NCBI GenBank assembly: GCA_902540995.1
Contig: CACBOY010000008.1
Location: 1-50,462 of the forward strand
DNA from: an uncultured SAR86 cluster bacterium
GTDB lineage: Bacteria > Pseudomonadota > Gammaproteobacteria > Magnimaribacterales > AG-339-G14
Length of the DNA: 50,462 nucleotides
Reading direction: 5' to 3'
The notes under the pieces are model-generated. The model was not told where the DNA came from and made no database searches. It saw only the letters and a program-made list of their open reading frames with translations. Every line of letters begins with the position of its first letter. Within the stretch, counting starts at the first letter, position 1. This document shows, piece by piece, positions 17,933-25,628 of the stretch. The translations under genes and the position numbers were made by a program.

Positions 17933-18361
17933 TTAAATCAATGAGGCGAATCTTACCCACATCCAAATTACAATCAACCAACTTGGTAACCACAACAAAG
18001 CTCTTAAGGGCATGTCTCCAATAAAGCCATTAATAAAGATGTGATACAAGGAATGTGCAACTCTTAAACCTACAAACCAATATGCTAAAACTACGAAATA
18101 TGCATCTACTTTTCCTGTGACATACAAAACAACACAAATAGCGTAAAACAAGATAGGAAATTCAAAGAGATTTATCAAATTTCTATCTGCTTGTTTAGTT
18201 ATCTGTGCTGCAGATGCTGGCAAAGGTATTTTCATCAGTTCACTTCCGGTATGACTTTTATCTACCAGTACGTTCTTAAATCTAATCAACGTGCTTAACA
18301 AAAATACTGATGCAGTAAGCAAAACCATGTAATACATAGGTATAAATATTTCAGCGTTCAT
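17933..18361 (-). CDS. MAPEG family membrane protein
   Basis: A 142-residue protein with four hydrophobic helices and the MAPEG core: FEFPILFYAICVVLYVTGK (about 67-85) and the fourth-helix region AYWFVGLRVAHSLYHI. MAPEG proteins are glutathione- or eicosanoid-related membrane enzymes; bacterial members are poorly characterised, but the nearby GST supports a thiol-detoxification role. It sits between psiE-like and GST genes with gaps of 19 and 9 bases, so the three are probably one operon. The ATG start gives a short periplasmic N-terminus. Confidence 0.85.
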   Translation of the reverse strand: MNAEIFIPMYYMVLLTASVFLLSTLIRFKNVLVDKSHTGSELMKIPLPASAAQITKQADRNLINLFEFPILFYAICVVLYVTGKVDAYFVVLAYWFVGLRVAHSLYHIFINGFIGDMPLRALLWLPSWLIVIWMWVRFASLI

Positions 18362-18380
18362 TTATTTCTCCCAAAAATTT

Positions 18381-18809
18381 TTATTCTTTATCTTGTTCTC
18401 GAGCTCTTAATTTTTCAAGGCTTAATTTGTCTTTTAGACTCATTAAATATGCTGCACCTGCAAGAATAATTACTGCGGCAGCTTCAGCAATGATCATCAA
18501 AGCATCCATTTCTTTATTTTGCATGACTATCAAACGGCATAAGGCAGTTATTGCAATAATAATTGGAAGAGTTACAGGTATCCTCGAAGTTGAATAAAAA
18601 GCTCCAACCATGCCCAATATCTCTGCATAAATAAATAGCATAAATAAATCAGGCAAAGTAATTTGTCTTGCTAAAAACATCTCATAGCAATACAAAGCTG
18701 CAGCAATGCAAGTTGATATTCCGATAATCGCTAGTAAAACTTTTTCACTGGCGATAGTGGTCCAATGCAGTCCCTTATTAACTGATTTGTCATTAAGTTT
18801 CTCAAACAT
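18381..18809 (-). CDS. PsiE-family membrane protein
   Basis: A 142-residue protein with four membrane helices. It matches the phosphate-starvation-inducible PsiE family, including the segment LPDLFMLFIYAEILGMVGAFY and the positive RLIVMQNKEMD stretch before the last helix. The C-terminus (KDKLSLEKLRAREQDKE) is cytoplasmic and charged. PsiE function is unknown even in E. coli, where it responds to phosphate limitation and cAMP. I saw no obvious Pho box in the 106-base gap upstream. It is the first gene of the unit PsiE-MAPEG-GST. Confidence 0.82.
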   Translation of the reverse strand: MFEKLNDKSVNKGLHWTTIASEKVLLAIIGISTCIAAALYCYEMFLARQITLPDLFMLFIYAEILGMVGAFYSTSRIPVTLPIIIAITALCRLIVMQNKEMDALMIIAEAAAVIILAGAAYLMSLKDKLSLEKLRAREQDKE

Positions 18810-18855
18810 AAAATAAGTTTATCGAGTTCTAAACTTCTAGCAAATAAAAATTATA

Positions 18856-18884
18856 TTGAATTATTATTTTTTAAAATTTATCAA
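18856..18884 (+). promoter_or_regulatory. Candidate promoter of the photolyase-family gene
   Basis: TTGAAT at 18856-18861 and TATCAA at 18879-18884 are separated by 17 bases. Each matches four of six consensus bases. It is the best sigma70-like pair in this AT-rich gap; its significance is limited because such matches are common here. Confidence 0.3.
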
Positions 18885-18907
18885 GTCTTTAGGCTAAGAG
18901 ATTTAAA

Positions 18908-18967
18908 ATGCTCATATGTATGAAAAAGCAGCTGAAGATAAATCAAGATTCATTCAAAAAGGATTGA
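18908..18967 (+). other. Possible 19-codon upstream ORF overlapping the photolyase start
   Basis: An ATG at 18908, preceded by AAGAGA at a good distance, opens a 19-residue frame (MLICMKKQLKINQDSFKKD) that ends at 18967 and overlaps the first 52 bases of the photolyase-family gene in another frame. The true gene start at 18916 has no well-spaced ribosome site of its own. It may be a leader that affects translation, or chance. Confidence 0.2.
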
Positions 18968-20043
18968 AAGATTATTCTTCTCAAAGAAATTACGACTTTG
19001 GTCCCAAATCTAGAGAAAACACATCAAACTTATCAAAGTACATCTCTCACAGGATTATCAACGAATACGATCTTGTAAGAGAAATTCTCTCTGAATACAA
19101 TCTTCAAAAAGTAGATAAATTTATACAAGAAGTCTTTTGGCGAGTTTATTGGAAAGGTTGGCTAGAACATAGGCCAGACGTTTGGAGGGATTTTGTAGAT
19201 TCCGACCCAACTTACTCTGAAGAAAAATATAAGAAAGCAATAAATGGAGAGACTGGAATCGAGTGTTTCGATGATTGGGTTAAAGAATTAAAATCAGAAA
19301 ACTACTTACACAATCACACTAGAATGTGGTTTGCGAGTATTTGGATATTTACTTTAAATTTACCATGGGAGCTTGGCGCTAGATTTTTCATGAAATATTT
19401 ATTTGATGGAGATGCTGCATCAAATACTTTGAGCTGGAGGTGGGTAGCAGGGATTCAGACTCAAGGTAAAAATTATTTAGCACGAGAATCAAATATAAGA
19501 AAATTTACCAATCAGAGATATATGAATACTTCTCTCAATGAGAACGCCCTGCCCTTAAAAAATCCTAAAATTTACTCCCTACAGGATGTAAGACATCTAC
19601 ACGCCACACAAAAATATAAAAACTTAGTTTTATTTGAGTCTGATCTAAATGTTAATGAACGTTATTCTTTTTTTAAAAATTACGAAAATATTTTTCTGGT
19701 GTTACTTGATAATAAAAATAGAAACATAAAGTTAGATGAAAAAGTCCTTAATTTTAAGAGAACACTGCAAGAGGCTTTTGCAAGTGAGATATCTAACTCT
19801 CAAATAATTGATGAAGATACTTTCATGTCATTAAATGCTCAATTTGATGTGTTATATCCATCCATTGGAGAAAACATGGATTTCCTGGATCGAGAATTTA
19901 AAGATATTGATAAATTACATTTTATAGGTTTAAAAGAGGATATTTATTGTTGGCAATTCTCAAAAAAAGGTTTTTTTAATTTTAAAAAAAATATACCTGA
20001 GTTTATTAATTACTTACTTCATGAAAATGATTTATTTAATTAA
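18916..20043 (+). CDS. Cryptochrome/photolyase family protein with FAD domain first and alpha/beta domain last
   Basis: A 375-residue protein. Residues 40-205 are the FAD-binding helical domain of photolyases: FIQEVFWRVYWKGWLEHRP (69-87), LHNHTRMW (131-138), DGDAASNTLSWRW (164-176) and NYLARESNIRKFTNQRY (186-202), with the FAD aspartates and the electron-path tryptophan near 174-176 intact. The usual N-terminal antenna domain is missing, and an in-frame stop at 18904 rules out an upstream extension. Instead, residues 229-375 contain LVLFESDLNV, like the first strand of the antenna domain, suggesting a swapped domain order. DNA repair or light sensing is likely but unproven. The start is ATG at 18916. 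Confidence 0.85.
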   Translation: MYEKAAEDKSRFIQKGLKDYSSQRNYDFGPKSRENTSNLSKYISHRIINEYDLVREILSEYNLQKVDKFIQEVFWRVYWKGWLEHRPDVWRDFVDSDPTYSEEKYKKAINGETGIECFDDWVKELKSENYLHNHTRMWFASIWIFTLNLPWELGARFFMKYLFDGDAASNTLSWRWVAGIQTQGKNYLARESNIRKFTNQRYMNTSLNENALPLKNPKIYSLQDVRHLHATQKYKNLVLFESDLNVNERYSFFKNYENIFLVLLDNKNRNIKLDEKVLNFKRTLQEAFASEISNSQIIDEDTFMSLNAQFDVLYPSIGENMDFLDREFKDIDKLHFIGLKEDIYCWQFSKKGFFNFKKNIPEFINYLLHENDLFN

Positions 20044-20082
20044 AAAAGTAATTTATTTTTTATTCTTTGATAGTATTTTTTT

Positions 20083-21072
20083 ATGTATACAAAAAAGTAC
20101 TCCCAAGACATCAAGATTAATAATCCAGACAAATATAATTTGACTGAAAATATAGTTTGGTCTTCTCCACAAGGTTTTGACTTAACAATGGATGTATATT
20201 CTCCAAAAAATATTTCTGTTCATTGCCCTGTCGTGGTGATGTTTCATGGAGGGGGTTTTTTAATAAGAAGAAAAGAAATCCTCAACAATATGGCTCAATA
20301 CATTGCATCCAATCATAATTATGTAGTCTGTAATGTGAATTATCGATTACTTCGAGACCAAAGTAACACTGTTCTTTTTAATGATCTAATTGGAGATGCT
20401 TTTGGGTCTATTTTATGGATTAAAGAAAATATTCATAAATACAACGGCGATAAAGAAAGAATTGGAATTACAGGTGATAGTGCTGGAGCCTACATCTGTG
20501 CCATGATCCTTAATCTTGGAAAAAAAATAGGAAAAAAAGAAGACTTTGAAAAAGATCATGCTTTTGAGCCTACGTATCTTCCCGAATACTTTTCTTTACA
20601 AGAAGTTGCTAACAAAAATCTTTTAGATGTTAAAGCAGCTGTTTTGAGTTATGGAGGTTATGATTTTTATAAATTCGCCCTACAGAATGCCGAAACTTAC
20701 AAAAATATTTTTTGGTGGCTTGCCTTAGCAAAACCAAGAGGTGTATTAGGTAAAAAATTTAATCCTATTGAATACCCTGACATTTACAAAGCAATTTCAC
20801 CTATCTACAACATACCGGATTCTTCAGAACGAAAATTACCTCCTCAACTTTTAACGGCTGCAACGAAAGACAGAATAACGCCAGTACGAATGATTAAAGA
20901 ATATGGAGTAGCTTTGAAGGAAAAAAATCAAGAATTTGAATTCTGGGAGCATTTAAATAGAAATCATGCATATTTAGATTCAGGGAGAACATTAATAGCT
21001 GGTAATGATTTCATAAGAGATGGGATACCAGCTTTAAAAGTCATGATGAACTTTTTTCATAAACATCTTTAA
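20083..21072 (+). CDS. Alpha/beta hydrolase (esterase/lipase, HSL-like)
   Basis: A 329-residue hydrolase of the hormone-sensitive-lipase type. The oxyanion motif HGGGF is at 55-59, nucleophile S133 sits in GDSAGA, the acid is D263 (AATKDRITPV) and the base H295 (NRNHAYLD). It has no signal peptide and so is cytoplasmic. It would cleave small carboxylic esters; the specific substrate is unknown. There is an insertion of about 35 residues between the nucleophile strand and YGGYDFY, which may form a lid. It follows the photolyase gene by 39 bases on the same strand and may share its transcript. It ends one base from the convergent phosphotransferase gene. Confidence 0.88.
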   Translation: MYTKKYSQDIKINNPDKYNLTENIVWSSPQGFDLTMDVYSPKNISVHCPVVVMFHGGGFLIRRKEILNNMAQYIASNHNYVVCNVNYRLLRDQSNTVLFNDLIGDAFGSILWIKENIHKYNGDKERIGITGDSAGAYICAMILNLGKKIGKKEDFEKDHAFEPTYLPEYFSLQEVANKNLLDVKAAVLSYGGYDFYKFALQNAETYKNIFWWLALAKPRGVLGKKFNPIEYPDIYKAISPIYNIPDSSERKLPPQLLTAATKDRITPVRMIKEYGVALKEKNQEFEFWEHLNRNHAYLDSGRTLIAGNDFIRDGIPALKVMMNFFHKHL

Positions 21073-21073
21073 T

Positions 21074-22123
21074 TTATTTCAAGAAATTTACCGCATCTAG
21101 ATGCAAAGCTTGCCAACCTGATCTTTCTGCCATGACAGCAAACATCTCATCGCCTCGTTCCGTCCTTTCAACAATCATGGCAGACATAACTGCCATTAAA
21201 AATCCTACAAAAGAACCTCGACGATAATCATTCCATGCCTGTTCGAAAGAATAATTATCATTAACCTCAAGCAAAGCATGATATTCCTTTACTAATTCTT
21301 TTTCTGCGCCTGCTCTTTCGTTTGGATCTAGGAAACTGGTAGAAATACAGTAAGCAACATCATTAAGAGGAAGCCCCACTGCTGCAGTTTGCCAGTCTAA
21401 GAGAATTGCTCTGTTGTTTTTGTCAGCAAATAAAATATTATCTAGCCTTAAATCTCCTTGAACCAAGGTCATAGGTCCTTCTTTTACTTCAGAATATTTG
21501 TCATAGTTTGATATTAATGCATCTCCCATCTCAAAAATATCTTCACTGATTCTTCCTTGATATCGATTTTTCCATTCTGGGTAAACTGCGGGAAGTAAAT
21601 TAGCAACGAAATCTTTTCTTTCCTCGCTAACACCATAAGTAAGCCAAGAATAAGATAAAAGTTTCTCATCGTTCCAATAACTTTTATGTAAGGCTGCAGC
21701 TTCCTTTAAAACCTGAGAAACTTCTTTTGCTGTACAACCATCCATTTGCGGAATTTGCTGAGCAGGATACATATCTTCCAAAAGTAATATTCCGTCGTTT
21801 GAATTTGAATCAAAATCTGAAAAATATAACTTTGGTACTCTGGCTAAACATTTATCCGATAAATATTTATAGAAACAGGTTTCTATTTCATATAAATGAA
21901 GATTTCTTGCTGTATCTCTACTAGATATATCAGCAGCAGGACACTTAGCTATAAATGATGATGGCAAAATATGATTTTCTTTCCAATCTAATGTCACTCT
22001 ATAACAATCGCCAACTTGGCCTGAACCAACAGGTTTATAGAAAAAATCGTTTAATTTAGATTCTGACTGATTAAACATCTTAGCTATAAATTTTTTTGAA
22101 AATTTATCTGGATGATCAATCAT
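21074..22123 (-). CDS. APH/ecdysteroid-kinase-like small-molecule phosphotransferase
   Basis: A 349-residue kinase-fold protein. SFIAKCP supplies the ATP-contacting lysine K60, LLLEDM (113-118) the hinge, QGDLRLDN (222-229) the catalytic loop with D224 and N229, and LLDWQ (241-245) the metal-binding D243. The loop reads QGD where most relatives have HGD. The pattern is nearest to the DUF1679/EcKinase branch that phosphorylates hydroxylated small molecules, not necessarily antibiotics. It stands alone on the minus strand, divergent from the lipoprotein metallo-hydrolase over 56 bases. Confidence 0.82.
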   Translation of the reverse strand: MIDHPDKFSKKFIAKMFNQSESKLNDFFYKPVGSGQVGDCYRVTLDWKENHILPSSFIAKCPAADISSRDTARNLHLYEIETCFYKYLSDKCLARVPKLYFSDFDSNSNDGILLLEDMYPAQQIPQMDGCTAKEVSQVLKEAAALHKSYWNDEKLLSYSWLTYGVSEERKDFVANLLPAVYPEWKNRYQGRISEDIFEMGDALISNYDKYSEVKEGPMTLVQGDLRLDNILFADKNNRAILLDWQTAAVGLPLNDVAYCISTSFLDPNERAGAEKELVKEYHALLEVNDNYSFEQAWNDYRRGSFVGFLMAVMSAMIVERTERGDEMFAVMAERSGWQALHLDAVNFLK

Positions 22124-22179
22124 AGGATTTTTAAATTTTTTATAATTCTTTGAAAATTTATTACAATAATTTTTAAGAT

Positions 22180-23118
22180 ATGAAAATTTTACTTATTTTT
22201 TTAGTTTTTTTTCTAATTTCTTGTTCGGAGAATGTTTTAGATAAAAAATATACTTACTCAGAGGAACAGAATTTATTTCTAGAAACTCTTGGATGGGCAG
22301 GTTTTGAGCCATCTTTCATTGAAACTACTTCTCTTAAAGAAAACCTCCATGTGATTTTTGGTTACGGCGGTAATATTCTTGTATCAATCGGAAAAGACGG
22401 GACCTTAATTGTTGACAGTCAATTTCCAGATAGCTCTCCTGTTATTTTGAGAAAAATAAAAGAATTAGGTGGGGAAAAGGTAGATTTTGTCATAAATACT
22501 CATTTTCATTTTGATCATGCCGAAGGTAACAGAGCATATGGTCCAATGGGAGCTGATATATATGCTCATGAAAATACCCTTGATTACTTTAGGAAAGGAG
22601 CATACATAAATCTTGTTGATATTGGATGGCTTCAACAACCTTATGAAAAAGATGCTATTCCTAATATCCTCTACAAAGAAAAGCTAACCCTTGAAATTAA
22701 TGATCATGTGGTGGATGTTATGCATTTTGGTCCTGCCCATACGACTGGTGATAGCATCATCTTTTTTAAAGAAGCAAATGTAATCCACCTAGGAGACATT
22801 GGTAATCTTGATAACGCTCCATTTATAGATGTTGATAATGGAGGGACAATTGATGGAATGATTTTTACTCTTGAGAAAGTTCTAAATTTAGTAAATGATG
22901 AAACTATAATCATTCCAGGACATGGAAAGTTATCAGATAAAAAAGAAATTAAAATTTATTTAAATGATCTTATAGAAGTGAGATCAAAGATTAGGAAGCT
23001 AATAAGCGAAGGAAAATCACTTCAAGAAGTTCAAGAGATAAATCCTGCATTAATACATTTTCCAGTTGGTCCTGAATTATTAAACGATAGAGTATTCACA
23101 TCCCTGCAAAAAAAATAA
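22180..23118 (+). CDS. MBL-fold metallo-hydrolase, predicted lipoprotein
   Basis: A 312-residue protein with a lipoprotein signal ending in LISC (Cys15), so it is anchored on the periplasmic side of a membrane. The metal site is complete: THFHFDH (H108, H110, D112, H113), H187 (GPAHTTGD), D206 (LGDIGN) and H248 (IPGHG). The fold fits a dizinc beta-lactamase-like hydrolase of the quinoprotein relay/SoxH-like group common in marine proteobacteria. The substrate is unknown. The ATG start is the only one that gives the signal peptide. It converges with a small membrane-protein gene 13 bases away, with no clear hairpin between them. Confidence 0.88.
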   Translation: MKILLIFLVFFLISCSENVLDKKYTYSEEQNLFLETLGWAGFEPSFIETTSLKENLHVIFGYGGNILVSIGKDGTLIVDSQFPDSSPVILRKIKELGGEKVDFVINTHFHFDHAEGNRAYGPMGADIYAHENTLDYFRKGAYINLVDIGWLQQPYEKDAIPNILYKEKLTLEINDHVVDVMHFGPAHTTGDSIIFFKEANVIHLGDIGNLDNAPFIDVDNGGTIDGMIFTLEKVLNLVNDETIIIPGHGKLSDKKEIKIYLNDLIEVRSKIRKLISEGKSLQEVQEINPALIHFPVGPELLNDRVFTSLQKK

Positions 23119-23131
23119 AAAAAGGAATGTT

Positions 23132-23530
23132 TTAGGGATTTTTAATTTCTTTCCAAAGAATTCGTAATCCAAAAAAAGCAGGAAGATAGCACAGCGCTGT
23201 AAAAATAATAATTTGTCCGAATAATGGAGATTCCCTAAATATTTGAAATGCTGGAAAATCAATCAAGTCGGTTATCAATCTAACGAAGATCAAAATAAAA
23301 AGCATGGATGCGCTCCTTAAATAAATTGCAAAAATAAATGCGAACCCTATTGCAAGATTTCTTGCAACAAATAGAGTGGATCCCAAGCTAAGAAAAGTAT
23401 CGCCAGCTCCTTCAAAAAACTCTGGATTCAATAATGCAATTAAAGGACCAAAAAACATCGGTGATATCAATAAAAATAAAATAAAAGACAGAGACCATGT
23501 AAAAGTAATTTTATTTTTTGATAAAGCCAT
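23132..23530 (-). CDS. Hypothetical small membrane protein
   Basis: A 132-residue protein with four predicted membrane helices (about 11-33, 50-69, 72-88 and 106-124) and a short positive N-terminus. I do not recognise its family. It begins 13 bases after the 3' end of the tRNA-Ala gene and is read in the same direction, so it probably sits on the transcript that carries the tRNA and is freed by tRNA processing. Base use is like its neighbours and gives no sign of recent transfer. The reading frame is convincing because of its length and clear membrane pattern. Confidence 0.65.
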   Translation of the reverse strand: MALSKNKITFTWSLSFILFLLISPMFFGPLIALLNPEFFEGAGDTFLSLGSTLFVARNLAIGFAFIFAIYLRSASMLFILIFVRLITDLIDFPAFQIFRESPLFGQIIIFTALCYLPAFFGLRILWKEIKNP

Positions 23531-23543
23531 ATTTATTAACTTT

Positions 23544-23619
<76 letters not shown>

Positions 23620-23620
23620 A

Positions 23621-24028
23621 TTAATTTCTTTGGGTGCAATCAAAGTAAGAATATGAATTTACACTGATTGCTTTATTATCCCAAACGTTTTTGTTCAAAG
23701 AAGACTGAAAGGTTTTTTTATCAATCACAAGTTTATTTTCAATAGCAAAAGTTCTTTTATTCCCTTTGAAGTACCTACCTTCATATACTCTGAGTTTATT
23801 TCTCAATCTATAGGGAATTGCTTCTGAACCAAAAAAAATAGTTTTTGCTTTAAGATTGATATCAATCACCTCAGTATCATTTGAAGCTTTATCTTTACCC
23901 TCAATTCCAACCAAAGTTACATCGCAATCTAAAATAATATTTCTTGAAAATGCCAAATTAGAAAACAGGATACTTATCAAAAGTAACTTAAGAGAAAAAA
24001 CTACTGCCAGCTTCATAAAAGATTTCAA
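23621..24028 (-). CDS. Hypothetical secreted protein
   Basis: A 135-residue protein with a signal peptide (positively charged start, hydrophobic 8-22, cleavage probably after FSNLAFS). The mature part of about 105 residues is beta-rich, has cysteines near both ends (LDCDV and YFDCTQ) that could form a disulfide, and has no family I recognise. The start is uncertain: ATG at 24028 overlaps the upstream metallo-hydrolase-like gene by 41 bases, while ATG at 24016 (residue 5) reduces this to 29 and still leaves a normal signal. It ends one base before the tRNA-Ala gene. A periplasmic role is likely; nothing more can be said. Confidence 0.6.
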   Translation of the reverse strand: MKSFMKLAVVFSLKLLLISILFSNLAFSRNIILDCDVTLVGIEGKDKASNDTEVIDINLKAKTIFFGSEAIPYRLRNKLRVYEGRYFKGNKRTFAIENKLVIDKKTFQSSLNKNVWDNKAISVNSYSYFDCTQRN

Positions 24029-24716
24029 TCTTATCGTCTATGAAATCATTATCAAGTTTATTTAATTTTAAAAAATGATTAATGAAGCCGGTATTTTTTA
24101 ATGGATTTGATCCAGTTATAAATAACTTTTTAGCTTCCAATAAATTACAGACAATCATTGTATTTTTTATATTCATGCTCAGAGTAAGCAATCCAAAAAA
24201 TTTTACTTCTTCCGCAGTAAGGATAGCAATGTCTGCTTTGATATCGTTATTTTTGATGATTTTTTTATTAACCACATGACCTTCATGAAAAGCAGAAAAG
24301 CCCTCTTCATTCAAAATGTGTAAACAATGAGCTGTCGTGTTGTAGGGAAATCCTGCGGGGTAAGCTCTAACTTCCAAATTGCCAATTAAATTTGATGATG
24401 AAAGTTCAAAGATTTGATTTTTAAGATTTTTTTTTAATAAAATTGATTTGACCTGAGATGAACACCAAATATTGGCTTTTGAAAATTCTTTTAAAGTATT
24501 TAAATGAAGATGATCTTCAAAAGGTGCGGTAATAATAATATTTTTAACTTGAAAAATTTCATCTTCTGTTAAATATGATTTTTTTTCTTTTTTTCTTTGT
24601 AAAAACCAACCTTTTCCATCTACCAAAGATAAATCAAACCACGGATCAATTAAGAGTGCTTCATTACCCTCTTCAATAAACCAAGATTGATAGTCGTCTG
24701 CTTTTTTTACTTTCAT
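23988..24716 (-). CDS. MBL-fold-like protein with degenerate metal site
   Basis: A 242-residue protein with the beta-lactamase-fold layout of the UlaG/YcjD-like branch: LLIDPWFD (21-28) near the start, IIITAPFEDHLHLNTL (79-94) where active members have HxHxDH, and YPAGFPYNTTAHCLHI in the middle. Only part of the metal set is left: the first histidines are replaced (APFEDHLH), so catalysis may be lost or altered. The ATG start gives a normal N-terminus. It heads the unit that continues with the small secreted protein, tRNA-Ala and the membrane protein. It diverges from the TauD-family gene across 75 bases. Confidence 0.65.
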   Translation of the reverse strand: MKVKKADDYQSWFIEEGNEALLIDPWFDLSLVDGKGWFLQRKKEKKSYLTEDEIFQVKNIIITAPFEDHLHLNTLKEFSKANIWCSSQVKSILLKKNLKNQIFELSSSNLIGNLEVRAYPAGFPYNTTAHCLHILNEEGFSAFHEGHVVNKKIIKNNDIKADIAILTAEEVKFFGLLTLSMNIKNTMIVCNLLEAKKLFITGSNPLKNTGFINHFLKLNKLDNDFIDDKIEIFYEAGSSFFS

Positions 24717-24791
24717 AAATATACAAATTAAAGGTATTCTATCTTTTTTGAAAGAAAAAAATGGTATCAGAATACTGAGAGATAAAAGTAT

Positions 24792-25625
24792 ATGAGATTA
24801 AGTGAGAATTTATCTAAAAACGGTATCGGGGTGGAAGTCTCTGACTTTTCTTTGGCAGATTTAACTCGAGAAAATATATCTTTTTTGAGATCTAAATGGG
24901 TAGAGTATGGGTTGATAGTTTTTCCTAAGCTATCTTTATCACATGATGAATTTAAAGACTTTGCCCTAAGCTTTGGCGACTTTGGAGACGATCCATTTAT
25001 CTCCTCTCTTCCAGATTACCCAAATATTGCTGAAATAAAAAGAAGTGCTAATGAAAAAGCTACACCTTTTGGAGGGACATGGCATTCAGATTGGTCATTC
25101 ATGAAAAAACCCCCATCTGCGACATTATTGCATTCAAAAATTATCCCTCCAGTTGGAGGAAATACTTTGTTTGCTAATACAGAAAAATCTTTTGCTGCTC
25201 TACCAGAAAAGATGAAAAATAGATTAAGGAATCTTAAAGTAATACATTCTGCAAAAATTCCTTATGCCGATGATGGTTTTTATGCCCTTGAAAAAGAAGA
25301 GCGCTCAATGAAAATCCTTCCGTCTAAGGAAGCCAAAGCTACCTACTCTCATCCAATGGTTAAAATTCATCCTGAAACCAATAAAGAGTGTTTGTTTATT
25401 AATCCTGTGTATACCATCAATATTGAAGGTTTCTCAGAAGACGAATCCCAACAACTTTTATGGAAGCTTTATGAACATATGATTCAAGAGCAATTTGTTT
25501 ATGAGCACGTATGGAATGAAGATATGTTAATCATGTGGGACAATCGAACTGTTATGCATCAAGCAACGGGTGGTTACGACGGTTATGACAGATTGTTACA
25601 TCGCATAACTCTTGCTGCAGTTTAA
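24792..25625 (+). CDS. TauD/TfdA family Fe(II)/2-oxoglutarate dioxygenase
   Basis: A 277-residue dioxygenase. The iron ligands are H98 and D100 (TWHSDWSF) and the distal H256 (VMHQA), and R267 or R271 holds 2-oxoglutarate; the spacing is as in TauD. It hydroxylates a carbon next to a leaving group, releasing for example sulfite or glyoxylate; TauD itself acts on taurine, TfdA on 2,4-D. The exact substrate is not readable here. No sulfonate transporter is adjacent, but the following group contains an alkylsulfatase-like protein, so organosulfur compounds are one option. It ends three bases from the convergent fusion gene. Confidence 0.9.
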   Translation: MRLSENLSKNGIGVEVSDFSLADLTRENISFLRSKWVEYGLIVFPKLSLSHDEFKDFALSFGDFGDDPFISSLPDYPNIAEIKRSANEKATPFGGTWHSDWSFMKKPPSATLLHSKIIPPVGGNTLFANTEKSFAALPEKMKNRLRNLKVIHSAKIPYADDGFYALEKEERSMKILPSKEAKATYSHPMVKIHPETNKECLFINPVYTINIEGFSEDESQQLLWKLYEHMIQEQFVYEHVWNEDMLIMWDNRTVMHQATGGYDGYDRLLHRITLAAV

Positions 25626-25628
25626 ATA

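Noticed and set aside
23100-23135. A- and T-rich runs between the convergent lipoprotein and membrane-protein genes as a terminator
   Set aside because: No stem of useful length accompanies the runs.
24734-24775. Inverted repeat GTATTCT / AGAATAC in the gap before the TauD-family gene
   Set aside because: Seven-base arms 28 bases apart in AT-rich DNA are likely by chance; no operator family fits.
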